NCBI GenBank assembly: GCA_039810245.1
Contig: JBDHWQ010000040.1
Coordinates: 1-16,191, forward strand
From: CALDSL01 sp039810245
Lineage (GTDB): Bacteria > Chloroflexota > Anaerolineae > Anaerolineales > Anaerolineaceae
Reading direction: 5' to 3'
DNA: 16,191 nucleotides
The stretch's first letter is position 1; each line of letters begins with the position of its first letter. The notes under the pieces were generated by a model. It worked only from the letters and a program-made list of their open reading frames with translations, was not told the DNA's origin and did no database searches. A program made the position numbers and the translations under genes. Below are positions 6,245-12,406 of this stretch, one piece after another.

Positions 6245-6985
6245 ATGCCCTATCATCGTTTGAGCACGCTGAAGATCGCCCGTGCTGCCGGCTGCCACCC
6301 GAACACGGTGCGCATGTACGAGCAGTGGGGCTTTCTGCCGCCAGTGGAGCGCGCCCCCAATGGTTACCGGCTGTACACCCCCGCGCACCTGGCGCAGATG
6401 ATCTTCGCGCGCACCGCGCTCAACTCGCCCTGGCCGGGGCGCGCCATCCGCCGCTCAATCGTGGCACTGGTGCAGACTGCCGCGCGCGCCGGCCTGCCCA
6501 CCGCGCGTGCCGCAGCCGCGGAGCACCTGCGGCTGGTGCATCGTGAACAGGCGCTGGCCGAAGATGCGGCGCGCGCGCTGGAATACTGGGCCGCCAGCCC
6601 GCCTGCCGGAGAGGATGCTCCGGCGCTGCGCATTCGTGACGCGGCGCGTGCCGTGGGAGCCACGGTGGACATGCTGCGCGGCTGGGAGCGCGATGGTATG
6701 CTGGACGTGCCGCGCGACCCGCGCAACCGCTATCGCCAGTACGGCTCGCCCGAGTTGGCGCGCCTGCGCGTCATACGCCTGCTGCGCAGTGCCGGGTACA
6801 GCAGCATGGCCGTATTGCGCATGCTCCTGCGCCTGGACCAGGGCCAGTCCGCCGATCTGCGCGCCGCACTGGACACCCCGCGCGAGGACGAAGACGCGCA
6901 CTTCGCCGCCGACCGCTGGCTGACCAGCCTGCGCTTCCAGGAAGACCTGGCGTACAAACTCATCCGCCTGCTCGACGAACGCTGA
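6245..6985 (+). CDS. Regulator with two MerR-type DNA-binding domains
   Basis: A 246-residue protein built from two MerR-like units. Unit 1 (about 5-80) has LSTLKIARAAGCHPNTVRMY (6-25), then EQWGFLPPVERAPNGYRLYT. Unit 2 (about 128-200) has RIRDAARAVGATVDMLRGWE, then DGMLDVPRDPRNRYRQY, then LARLRVIRLLRSAGYSSMAVLRML. Each keeps the helix-turn-helix, the RxY or RxW wing entry and the hydrophobic third helix. A helical linker (85-120) joins them, and the C-terminus (205-246) is short and helical, with no recognised ligand-binding domain. One chain may thus do what a MerR dimer normally does. It lies 136 nt upstream of an ABC exporter on the same strand, its likely target. No Shine-Dalgarno precedes the start. 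Confidence 0.85.
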   Translation: MPYHRLSTLKIARAAGCHPNTVRMYEQWGFLPPVERAPNGYRLYTPAHLAQMIFARTALNSPWPGRAIRRSIVALVQTAARAGLPTARAAAAEHLRLVHREQALAEDAARALEYWAASPPAGEDAPALRIRDAARAVGATVDMLRGWERDGMLDVPRDPRNRYRQYGSPELARLRVIRLLRSAGYSSMAVLRMLLRLDQGQSADLRAALDTPREDEDAHFAADRWLTSLRFQEDLAYKLIRLLDER

Positions 6986-7031
6986 AACTATCCATTATTG
7001 CACCAATGTTGTACGATAGAAAAGAAGAGCA

Positions 7032-7097
7032 AACCGCGAAGGGAAGAGAAGCAAGGAGTTTTGGAAACGTTATCTTTTTCTTCGCGCCTTCGCGGTT
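7032..7097. repeat. Inverted repeat with AACCGCGAAGG arms
   Basis: AACCGCGAAGG (7032-7042) and CCTTCGCGGTT (7087-7097) are perfect 11-bp inverted arms about 55 bp centre to centre. The right arm, read on the minus strand, continues as CGCGAAGAA, the look of a dispersed GCGAAG-type intergenic repeat. It fills most of the 136-nt gap ahead of the ABC ATPase gene and could fold in the transcript close to the ribosome site (7113-7117). It may be a small non-autonomous element or a structured leader. Confidence 0.5.
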
Positions 7098-7121
7098 CAA
7101 TCTTTCCTCCACAGGAGCAAA

Positions 7122-8108
7122 ATGGATACGATCGTCGTGCAGGCTCTTACCAAAGTGTACCGTGTGCCGGAGCGCGAGTCCGGGCTGAAGGCCTCGCTGC
7201 GCGCGCTGGTGCGCCCGGACTACCGCCCGGTGCCGGCCGTCACCGACCTGACCTTCACCATCCGCGCCGGCGAGGTGGTGGGGCTGATCGGCCAGAATGG
7301 GGCCGGTAAGACCACCACGCTCAAAATGCTGTCCGGGCTGCTCTACCCCACGTCTGGCAGCGCGCGCGTGGCCGGCTTTACGCCCTGGGAACGCAAAAAC
7401 GAGTTCCTCAGCCAGATCAGCATGGTGCTGGGCAACAAGAGCCAGATGATCTGGGACATCCCGCCGCTGGACACGCTGCGCGTGCTGGCCGAAATTTACC
7501 GCGTGCCTGCGGATGAGTTTCGCCGCCGGCTGGACGAGCTGGTCGCGCTGCTCGACCTGGGCGATCTGCTCACCCGCCCGGTGCGCAACCTGTCGCTGGG
7601 GGAGCGCATGAAGTGCGAGCTGGCCGCCGGGCTGCTGCACCGCCCATCGGTGCTGTTCCTCGACGAGCCCACCCTGGGGCTGGATGTTTCCATACAGGCG
7701 CGCGTGCGGCGTTTCGTGGCCGAGTACAACCACCTGCACGGGGCCACGGTGATCCTTACCAGCCATTACATGGCCGACGTGCTGGCGCTTTGCCCGCGCG
7801 TGATCCTGATCCACGACGGACGCATCCTGTACGATGGCGAGCTGAACGAGCTGGCGCGCCGCCTGGCGCCCTACAAGCTGCTGCGCGTGACGCTGCGCCC
7901 GGAAAATGGCGCCGGGCTGGAAGACCTGCCGCGCGGCGCTGAGGTCATCAGCCGCGAAGACCAGACCGTCACGCTGCGCGTGGGCCGCGACGATGCTCCG
8001 GCCATCACCGCCGGTCTGCTCAACCGCCTGCCGGTCGCCGACCTGGTGGTGGAAGACCCGCCCCTGGAAGCTGTGATCGACAAGATTTATCAGGAAGGCG
8101 CCGTATGA
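7122..8108 (+). CDS. ABC exporter ATP-binding protein (COG4586-like)
   Basis: A 328-residue cytoplasmic ATPase. It has Walker A GQNGAGKT (57-64), a Q-loop region near NKSQMIWDIPPLDTLRVLAE, a signature LSLGE (157-161, a variant of LSGGQ), Walker B VLFLDEP (177-183) and the switch His215 in ILTSH. Residues from about 245 form a C-terminal extension. The segment just after the Q-loop and the two following permeases match the COG4586/COG4587/COG3694 group of uncharacterised ABC-2 exporters. AGGAG (7113-7117) precedes the start. The stop overlaps the first permease gene by 4 nt. Substrate unknown; drug- or lipid-like compounds are typical of ABC-2 exporters. Confidence 0.9.
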   Translation: MDTIVVQALTKVYRVPERESGLKASLRALVRPDYRPVPAVTDLTFTIRAGEVVGLIGQNGAGKTTTLKMLSGLLYPTSGSARVAGFTPWERKNEFLSQISMVLGNKSQMIWDIPPLDTLRVLAEIYRVPADEFRRRLDELVALLDLGDLLTRPVRNLSLGERMKCELAAGLLHRPSVLFLDEPTLGLDVSIQARVRRFVAEYNHLHGATVILTSHYMADVLALCPRVILIHDGRILYDGELNELARRLAPYKLLRVTLRPENGAGLEDLPRGAEVISREDQTVTLRVGRDDAPAITAGLLNRLPVADLVVEDPPLEAVIDKIYQEGAV

Positions 8109-8896
8109 ACCACCGCGCAGGGCTGGCCCTGATCCAAAGCACCTGGGCATCGTGGATGCAGTACCGCAGCTTCTTCTTTGTGCTGGCCTTTGGCTGGATG
8201 GTTCCGCCGCTTGTGGCGTTATTCGCCTGGATGGCGGCCGCCGGCGAAGGCAGCCTGGGCGGGATGGACCGCGCCGCCTTCGCCGCCTATTACCTGGCGC
8301 TGGTGCTGGCTAACCAGCTGACCTATGCCCAGACCAACTGGACGCTGGGTGACGTCATCCGTATCGGCGACCTGAATTTCTGGCTGGCGCGCCCGCTGCC
8401 CGCGCTGTACAACGTGCTGGCCAGCGAAGTGGCCGGCAAGGTGGTCTACCTGGTGTTCGTCGTGCCGGTGGCGGCGCTGCTGGCGCTCATCCTGCGCCCC
8501 GCGCTGGACGCTACCCCCTGGCAGGTTGGGCTGGCGCTGCTGGCCCTTGTGCTGGCGTGGGCGCTGCGCTTTCTGTGGGGCTGCTGGCTGGCGCTGCTGG
8601 CGTTCTGGTCCACCCGCGCCGACGCGCTGCTGGCGGTGCAGGACTCGCTGGTCTTCCTGCTCTCGGGCATCGCCGCCCCGGTGATGCTGCTGCCCGGCGC
8701 GCTGCAAACCCTGGCGCGGCTGCTGCCGTTCCGGTACATGGTCGGTTTCCCGGTCGAGATCCTGGTGCAGAAATTGCCTGCCGGGGAGATCGCCTTTGGT
8801 CTGGCCATGCAGGCAGGCTGGCTGGCCGTGGCCGCCGTGTTGACCGCCATCCTGTGGCGCGCCGGGCTGCGGCATTACGCCGCCGTGGGGGGTTGA
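8105..8896 (+). CDS. ABC-2 type permease, first subunit (COG4587-like)
   Basis: A 263-residue inner-membrane protein with about six hydrophobic segments (near residues 24-46, 60-78, 113-133, 142-165, 178-200 and 235-255). The segment VIRIGDLNFWLARPLPALYNVLASE resembles the conserved loop of these permeases, where DFxLxRPLxxL is typical. It starts in the ATGA overlap with the ATPase gene and ends one base before the next permease. It would form half of a heterodimeric pore powered by the upstream ATPase. Confidence 0.85.
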   Translation: MNHRAGLALIQSTWASWMQYRSFFFVLAFGWMVPPLVALFAWMAAAGEGSLGGMDRAAFAAYYLALVLANQLTYAQTNWTLGDVIRIGDLNFWLARPLPALYNVLASEVAGKVVYLVFVVPVAALLALILRPALDATPWQVGLALLALVLAWALRFLWGCWLALLAFWSTRADALLAVQDSLVFLLSGIAAPVMLLPGALQTLARLLPFRYMVGFPVEILVQKLPAGEIAFGLAMQAGWLAVAAVLTAILWRAGLRHYAAVGG

Positions 8897-8897
8897 C

Positions 8898-9692
8898 ATG
8901 CTGCGATACCTGCGCCTGATTGCCGTATTTATCAAGACTTCATTACAAACCGACCTGGCGTACCCGGCCAACGCCTGGATCAGCCTGCTGCATTCGCTGT
9001 TGGGGCTGGCTACCGGCGTGTTGGGGCTAAGCGTGTTGTTCGGGCAGGTCAGCAACTTGCGCGGCTGGGATTTCCCGTCCGCGCTGGCGCTGGTGGGCGT
9101 GTACCTGGTGGTAGACGCGCTGCGCAACCTGTTCATCGCCCCCGGGCTGGAGATGCTGGCCGGGCTGGGGCAGGAGATTGTCACCGGCAGCTTCGACTTT
9201 GTGCTGCTGCGGCCGGTGAACACGCAGTTCCTAATCACGTTTCGCAAGTGGCGGCTGCTGTCGCTGCTGGACCTGGCGCTGGGCAGTGGGGTGATTGTGT
9301 ACGCGCTGCTGCGCGCCCCCGCGCCGCCATCCGCAATGCAACTGATGGCGTTTGGCGTGGCGCTGCTGGCCGCGGTAGTGGTGTTATATGCCGTGCTGCT
9401 GGCGCTCAGCGCGCTGGTGTTCCGCAGCCCGGGGTTGCTGCTCACCTGGGTGTTTGATGCTGTGTTTCAGCTCGCGCGCTACCCGGTAAGCATCTACCCC
9501 GGCGTGCTGCGCGTGGTGCTCACCTGGGTCATACCGGTTGGGTTGATGACCACCCTGCCGGCGCAGGCGCTCACCGGCCGCGCCGGGCCGGGTCTGCTGC
9601 TGGGCAGCGCGCTGTTCGCCGCCGCGCTGCTGGCGGGCGCGTCTTGGCTGTTCCAGCGCGGGATGCGGTTTTACAGCAGTGCGTCGAGCTAA
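8898..9692 (+). CDS. ABC-2 type permease, second subunit (COG3694-like)
   Basis: A 264-residue inner-membrane protein with about six hydrophobic segments. It carries the family loop GSFDFVLLRPVNTQFLI (about 98-114), related to the LARPLPALYNV loop of its partner. The gene starts one base after the preceding stop, so the two permeases are made together. It is the last gene of the exporter operon. Its stop codon overlaps the stop codon of the convergent toxin gene, and no terminator is visible between them. Confidence 0.85.
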   Translation: MLRYLRLIAVFIKTSLQTDLAYPANAWISLLHSLLGLATGVLGLSVLFGQVSNLRGWDFPSALALVGVYLVVDALRNLFIAPGLEMLAGLGQEIVTGSFDFVLLRPVNTQFLITFRKWRLLSLLDLALGSGVIVYALLRAPAPPSAMQLMAFGVALLAAVVVLYAVLLALSALVFRSPGLLLTWVFDAVFQLARYPVSIYPGVLRVVLTWVIPVGLMTTLPAQALTGRAGPGLLLGSALFAAALLAGASWLFQRGMRFYSSASS

Positions 9693-9961
9693 GCGTAGTG
9701 GTAGCGCGCCTGCAAAAAGTCGATCTGACGGTCGCGCACCAGGTAAACCATGCGATGTTCCTGGGTCAGCCGGCGCGACCATGCGCCGGGCGCCATATAT
9801 TTTAACGGCTCCGGTTTTCCGATGCCATGGAATGGATCTCGCAGGATCAGCGTGATCAGATCGAAAGCGCGCAGCGCCAATTTGCGGTCAGTCTCGATCC
9901 AATAGCGCAAGTCTTCAATAAACTCAGGATGGAATACCGCAACAAATTCAGTTTTCGTCAA
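9689..9961 (-). CDS. yoeB: YoeB-family toxin (ribosome-dependent mRNA endonuclease)
   Basis: A 90-residue RelE-fold toxin matching YoeB along its length: RKLALRAFDLITLILRDPFHGIGKPEPLK (26-54), WSRRLTQEHRMVY (61-73), and the terminal RYHYA. The catalytic set of YoeB appears to be kept as Glu51, Arg64 and His88, with Tyr89 next to it. YoeB cleaves mRNA in the ribosomal A-site and is neutralised by YefM. The start is a TTG at 9961, because no ATG or GTG fits; GAGG lies about 7 nt upstream and the reading frame overlaps the antitoxin by 14 nt. The rare start and overlap favour lower output than the antitoxin. Its stop overlaps the stop of the convergent ABC permease gene. Confidence 0.9.
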   Translation of the reverse strand: MTKTEFVAVFHPEFIEDLRYWIETDRKLALRAFDLITLILRDPFHGIGKPEPLKYMAPGAWSRRLTQEHRMVYLVRDRQIDFLQARYHYA

Positions 9962-10232
9962 GCCCTACCTCGCGGCGCAGGTCTTCGATGCTTTGCGGCT
10001 CGATCTCGTTTTTCAGGGCGCGTCCCAATGCTGTCAGCAGCCGCTGGGCGTTCGCTGGCGAGCGCAGCAGGTACGCCGTTTCCATCAGGCTTGCCAGGTC
10101 GGCGGCAGCGATCATGGCCACTTCTTCCTCGCCGCGCCGCTGGATCACCACCACTTCGCGGTCGTGCGTCACGCGGTCCAGCAGTTTGGCAAGGCCCTCG
10201 CGGGCCTGGGTGTAGGTCGTGTGGATGGTCAT
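9948..10232 (-). CDS. yefM: YefM/Phd-family antitoxin
   Basis: A 94-residue antitoxin. The N-terminal part (1-55) has the Phd/YefM DNA-binding fold: YTQAREGLAKLLDRV, then VVVIQRRGEEEVAMIAAADLASLMET. The C-terminal tail (56-94) is the expected toxin-binding segment. It should bind YoeB and repress the operon together with it. The ATG at 10232 is preferred over an in-frame ATG at 10268 because AGGAG lies 9 nt upstream (plus-strand 10242-10246) and because the longer frame would begin upstream of the predicted transcription start. The gene is first in the operon and overlaps the toxin gene. There is no partner mobile element nearby. Confidence 0.9.
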   Translation of the reverse strand: MTIHTTYTQAREGLAKLLDRVTHDREVVVIQRRGEEEVAMIAAADLASLMETAYLLRSPANAQRLLTALGRALKNEIEPQSIEDLRREVGLDEN

Positions 10233-10239
10233 TTCATCA

Positions 10240-10265
10240 TACTCCTGTACAGGAGTACTGTACAG
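10240..10265. promoter_or_regulatory. YefM-YoeB operator: long and short TGTACA palindromes
   Basis: A perfect 18-bp palindrome (10240-10257, TACTCCTGTACAGGAGTA) is followed directly by an 8-bp palindrome CTGTACAG (10258-10265). Both centre on TGTACA, and the centres are 13 bp apart. The E. coli yefM-yoeB operator is described as adjacent long and short palindromes with the same TGTACA core, so the layout is conserved. The long palindrome also contains the antitoxin ribosome site, and the short one overlaps the -10 box. Confidence 0.85.
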
Positions 10266-10285
10266 CATTTATCAGGCAATGTCAA
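10257..10285 (-). promoter_or_regulatory. Promoter of the yefM-yoeB module
   Basis: On the minus strand a perfect -35 TTGACA (10280-10285) and a -10 TACAGT (10257-10262) are separated by 17 bp. The -10 lies inside the short operator palindrome and the start point falls in the long one, so bound YefM would exclude RNA polymerase. Confidence 0.75.
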
Positions 10286-10395
10286 TGGGCCTTTGTATGG
10301 GAGTTTCCGGTTCTACAGGTTGGATTGAGCCTAAGAACTTTATAGGAAGAAAGAATTTCCCTTCTTATCTTAAAATTTCCTTCACTTTGTCGTTA

Positions 10396-10411
10396 AGTGA
10401 CATATTTCACA
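10396..10411. promoter_or_regulatory. CRP/FNR-like inverted repeat
   Basis: AGTGA-N6-TCACA (10396-10411) matches the CRP-type core TGTGA-N6-TCACA at 9 of 10 positions and has A/T-rich flanks. Its centre is about 52 bp upstream of the predicted start point of the Lrp-type gene, not one of the usual activating distances. It may serve a repressing role or be chance. Confidence 0.35.
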
Positions 10412-10416
10412 AATTC

Positions 10417-10435
10417 GGTGTTGTAATGCAACACC
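10417..10435. promoter_or_regulatory. 19-bp palindrome over the -35 box of the Lrp-type gene, probable autoregulatory operator
   Basis: GGTGTTG (10417-10423) and CAACACC (10429-10435) are perfect inverted arms around TAATG. The palindrome covers the -35 element (10421-10426). Lrp/AsnC proteins commonly bind degenerate 13-15 bp palindromes at their own promoters, so self-repression is likely. It could also act as a small hairpin only if transcribed from further upstream. Confidence 0.55.
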
Positions 10436-10449
10436 CTGCCCCGTACAAT
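10421..10449 (+). promoter_or_regulatory. Promoter of the Lrp-type regulator gene and amine operon
   Basis: TTGTAA (10421-10426) and TACAAT (10444-10449) are 17 bp apart, with four and five matches to the sigma-70 consensus boxes. The predicted start near 10456 leaves a leader of about 17 nt. The 10286-10420 stretch upstream is rich in A and T and shows no gene. Confidence 0.6.
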
Positions 10450-10472
10450 AAAGCTACCGGAAAAATCCCCCC

Positions 10473-10967
10473 ATGACTATTAAACTCGACCGCATGGATA
10501 AGCAGATTGTCGACTTGCTGGCGCAGGATGGGCGCATGAGCAGCAAGCAGATCGCGCGCTGCATCGAGGGCGCCACCGAGCGCATTGTGCGCTACCGTAT
10601 CAAGCGCATGGTCGACACCGGCGTGATTACCGTCAGCGCCAAGGTCAACCCGCTGGCGGTGGGCTTTCCCGTCATTGCCGACGTGTTCATGGAAGTGGAG
10701 CCTTCGCAGGTGATGGTGCTGGCCGCCGCGCTGGCAAAGTATGAATGCGTCACCTACGTGGGATGTTCCACCGGCGACCGGGATATCAGCGTGCAGATCG
10801 TGGCGCGCGACAACCGCTCGCTGTACGACTTCGTCACCCAGGTCATCGGCCAGCTGCCCGGCGTGCGGCGCACGTCCACCAGCATCGTCCCGGTGATCGT
10901 CAAGGACGACCATCACTGGTCCATTCCCGAATCCGTGATTGACAAAAATTCCGGCGCGCACCATTAA
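10473..10967 (+). CDS. Lrp/AsnC-family transcriptional regulator
   Basis: A 164-residue protein. The N-terminal winged helix-turn-helix (6-55) reads DRMDKQIVDLLAQDGRMSSK, then IARCIEGATERIVRYRIKRM, typical of Lrp/AsnC. The RAM (AsnC-type) ligand-binding and oligomer domain follows (about 65-145), with VIADVFMEVEPSQV, CVTYVGCSTGDRDISVQIVA and VIGQLPGVRRTSTSIV. Length is normal for the family. The Shine-Dalgarno is weak (GGA about 11 nt before the ATG). It lies ahead of two aminotransferases and a symporter, so it probably senses an amino acid or amine and controls them. A palindrome at its own promoter suggests autoregulation. Confidence 0.9.
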   Translation: MTIKLDRMDKQIVDLLAQDGRMSSKQIARCIEGATERIVRYRIKRMVDTGVITVSAKVNPLAVGFPVIADVFMEVEPSQVMVLAAALAKYECVTYVGCSTGDRDISVQIVARDNRSLYDFVTQVIGQLPGVRRTSTSIVPVIVKDDHHWSIPESVIDKNSGAHH

Positions 10968-10985
10968 GCGCGCCGGATTCTTTCA
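10950..10985 (+). terminator. Hairpin at the 3' end of the Lrp-type gene, terminator or attenuator
   Basis: TCCGGCGCGC (10950-10959) pairs perfectly with GCGCGCCGGA (10968-10977). The 8-nt loop contains the TAA stop codon. TTCTTTC follows, an interrupted T-run. No separate promoter is evident before the next gene at 11011, so this may lower rather than end expression of the operon. A translating ribosome at the stop codon would melt the left arm. Confidence 0.65.
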
Positions 10986-11010
10986 CCCTTTTCCAGTCTG
11001 AGGAGGCGTT

Positions 11011-12297
11011 ATGATCGAGTCGGTTTCGGATTACCAGGAGCTTGTGCAGCATCTCTCGCCGGTCTGGACGCACGGCACGGATATTATCGCCAGCCGCGCC
11101 GAGGGCGCGTACCTGTACGACCAGGCCGGCCGCGCCTACCTGGATTTCACCTGCGGCATTGGCGTGACCAACACCGGGCACTGCCACCCGCGCGTGGTGG
11201 CCGCCATCCGCGAGCAGGCCGGGCTGCTGCTGCACGGCCAGGCAAATATCGTCATGCACCAGCCCATGCTGGAGCTGGTGCGGGCGCTGCTGCCCATCGT
11301 CCCACCCAGCATCGACAGCTTTTTCTTCTCCAATTCGGGCGCCGAGGCGGTGGAAGGCGCGGTAAAGCTGGCGCGCCACGCCACCGGGCGCACCAACATC
11401 ATCGTCTTCCAGGGCAGCTTCCACGGCCGCACTGCCTCGACCATGGCGCTGACCACTTCCAAGACCATATACCGCGCCGGTTACCAGCCGCTGCCGCCAG
11501 GCGTCTTTGTGGCCCCGTATCCCTACGCCTACCGCTACGGCTGGAGCGACGCGCAGACCACCAAATGGTGTCTGGATGAGCTGGAGTTCCTGCTCATCTC
11601 ACAGACCGCGCCGCAGGAAACCGCGGCGATCATGATCGAGCCGGTGCTGGGCGAGGGTGGCTACGTGGTGCCATCAGAGGGCTTTCTGGCCGGCCTGCGC
11701 CAGATCTGCGACCGGCACGGTATCCTGCTCATCGCGGATGAAATTCAATCCGGGTTTGGGCGCACCGGGCGCTGGTTCTCGGTGGAACACTTCGACTTGC
11801 AGCCGGATATTATGACCGTGGCCAAGGGCCTGGGTTCCGGATTGCCCATTTCCGGCGTGTTCAGCCGCCTGGAATTCATGCAGAAGTGGGCTCCCGGCTC
11901 GCATGGCGGCACCTACGGTGGTAACGCCGTGGCCTGCGCCGGCGCAGTGGCTACGATCCAGGCGATACAAGAGGAAAACATGCTGCACAATGCACAGGTG
12001 CGTGGCGCAGAGCTGATGGACGGGCTGCGCGCGCTCCAGCAGCAGTATCCGGCGATTGGTGATGTGCGCGGGCTGGGGCTGATGATCGGCGTCGAATTCC
12101 GCACGCCGGACCGCACGCCGGACAAGCCTACCGCCAAGGCTGTGGTGAAAGCCTGCCTTCAGCGCGGGCTGATGCTGCTGTCCTGCGGCCCGTGGGACAA
12201 CGTCATTCGCTGGATCCCACCGTTGATCGTGACGGAAAGCCAGGTGGACGAAGCGCTGGATATCTTCGCCCAGAGCCTGCGCGAAGTCATCGGTTGA
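11011..12297 (+). CDS. Class III pyridoxal-phosphate aminotransferase, GabT-like
   Basis: A 428-residue enzyme of the omega-amino acid aminotransferase class. Seen motifs are SNSGAEAVEGAVKLAR (108-121) for cofactor phosphate binding, GSFHGRT (135-141) for ring stacking, IADEIQSGFGRTG (241-253) with Asp243, the Schiff-base Lys272 in VAKGLGSGLPIS, and HGGTYGGNAVACA (298-310). Length and motif order fit 4-aminobutyrate aminotransferase. It would move an amino group from GABA or a similar omega-amino acid to 2-oxoglutarate or pyruvate. The exact substrate cannot be read from the sequence. GAGGAGG precedes the ATG. Together with the PatA-like enzyme downstream it suggests a putrescine-to-GABA route. 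Confidence 0.85.
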   Translation: MIESVSDYQELVQHLSPVWTHGTDIIASRAEGAYLYDQAGRAYLDFTCGIGVTNTGHCHPRVVAAIREQAGLLLHGQANIVMHQPMLELVRALLPIVPPSIDSFFFSNSGAEAVEGAVKLARHATGRTNIIVFQGSFHGRTASTMALTTSKTIYRAGYQPLPPGVFVAPYPYAYRYGWSDAQTTKWCLDELEFLLISQTAPQETAAIMIEPVLGEGGYVVPSEGFLAGLRQICDRHGILLIADEIQSGFGRTGRWFSVEHFDLQPDIMTVAKGLGSGLPISGVFSRLEFMQKWAPGSHGGTYGGNAVACAGAVATIQAIQEENMLHNAQVRGAELMDGLRALQQQYPAIGDVRGLGLMIGVEFRTPDRTPDKPTAKAVVKACLQRGLMLLSCGPWDNVIRWIPPLIVTESQVDEALDIFAQSLREVIG

Positions 12298-12406
12298 TCC
12301 ACCGCCATACCGCATGCTGGAGGTCCGCAAGCGAGAAATCCCCCAGGTTCGCGGCCTGGCGCATGTATTCATCCTCATTGCGTGGTAAGACAGATATGGA
12401 GGCGAG

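Noticed and set aside
6960..8150. Long minus-strand open frame opposite the ABC ATPase gene
   Set aside because: It mirrors a clear ABC ATPase gene, has Gln/His/Arg-rich shadow composition and no recognisable motif.
8219..9445. Long minus-strand open frame opposite the two permease genes
   Set aside because: It is a low-complexity shadow frame spanning two real genes and the junction between them.
10233..10268. Longer N-terminus for the YefM antitoxin from an ATG at 10268
   Set aside because: It would begin between the promoter boxes, upstream of the predicted transcription start, and the ATG at 10232 has the ribosome site.
10407..10964. Minus-strand open frame opposite the Lrp-type gene
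   Set aside because: It is His/Asp/Gly-rich shadow sequence with no domain, and it would run against the Lrp promoter and gene.
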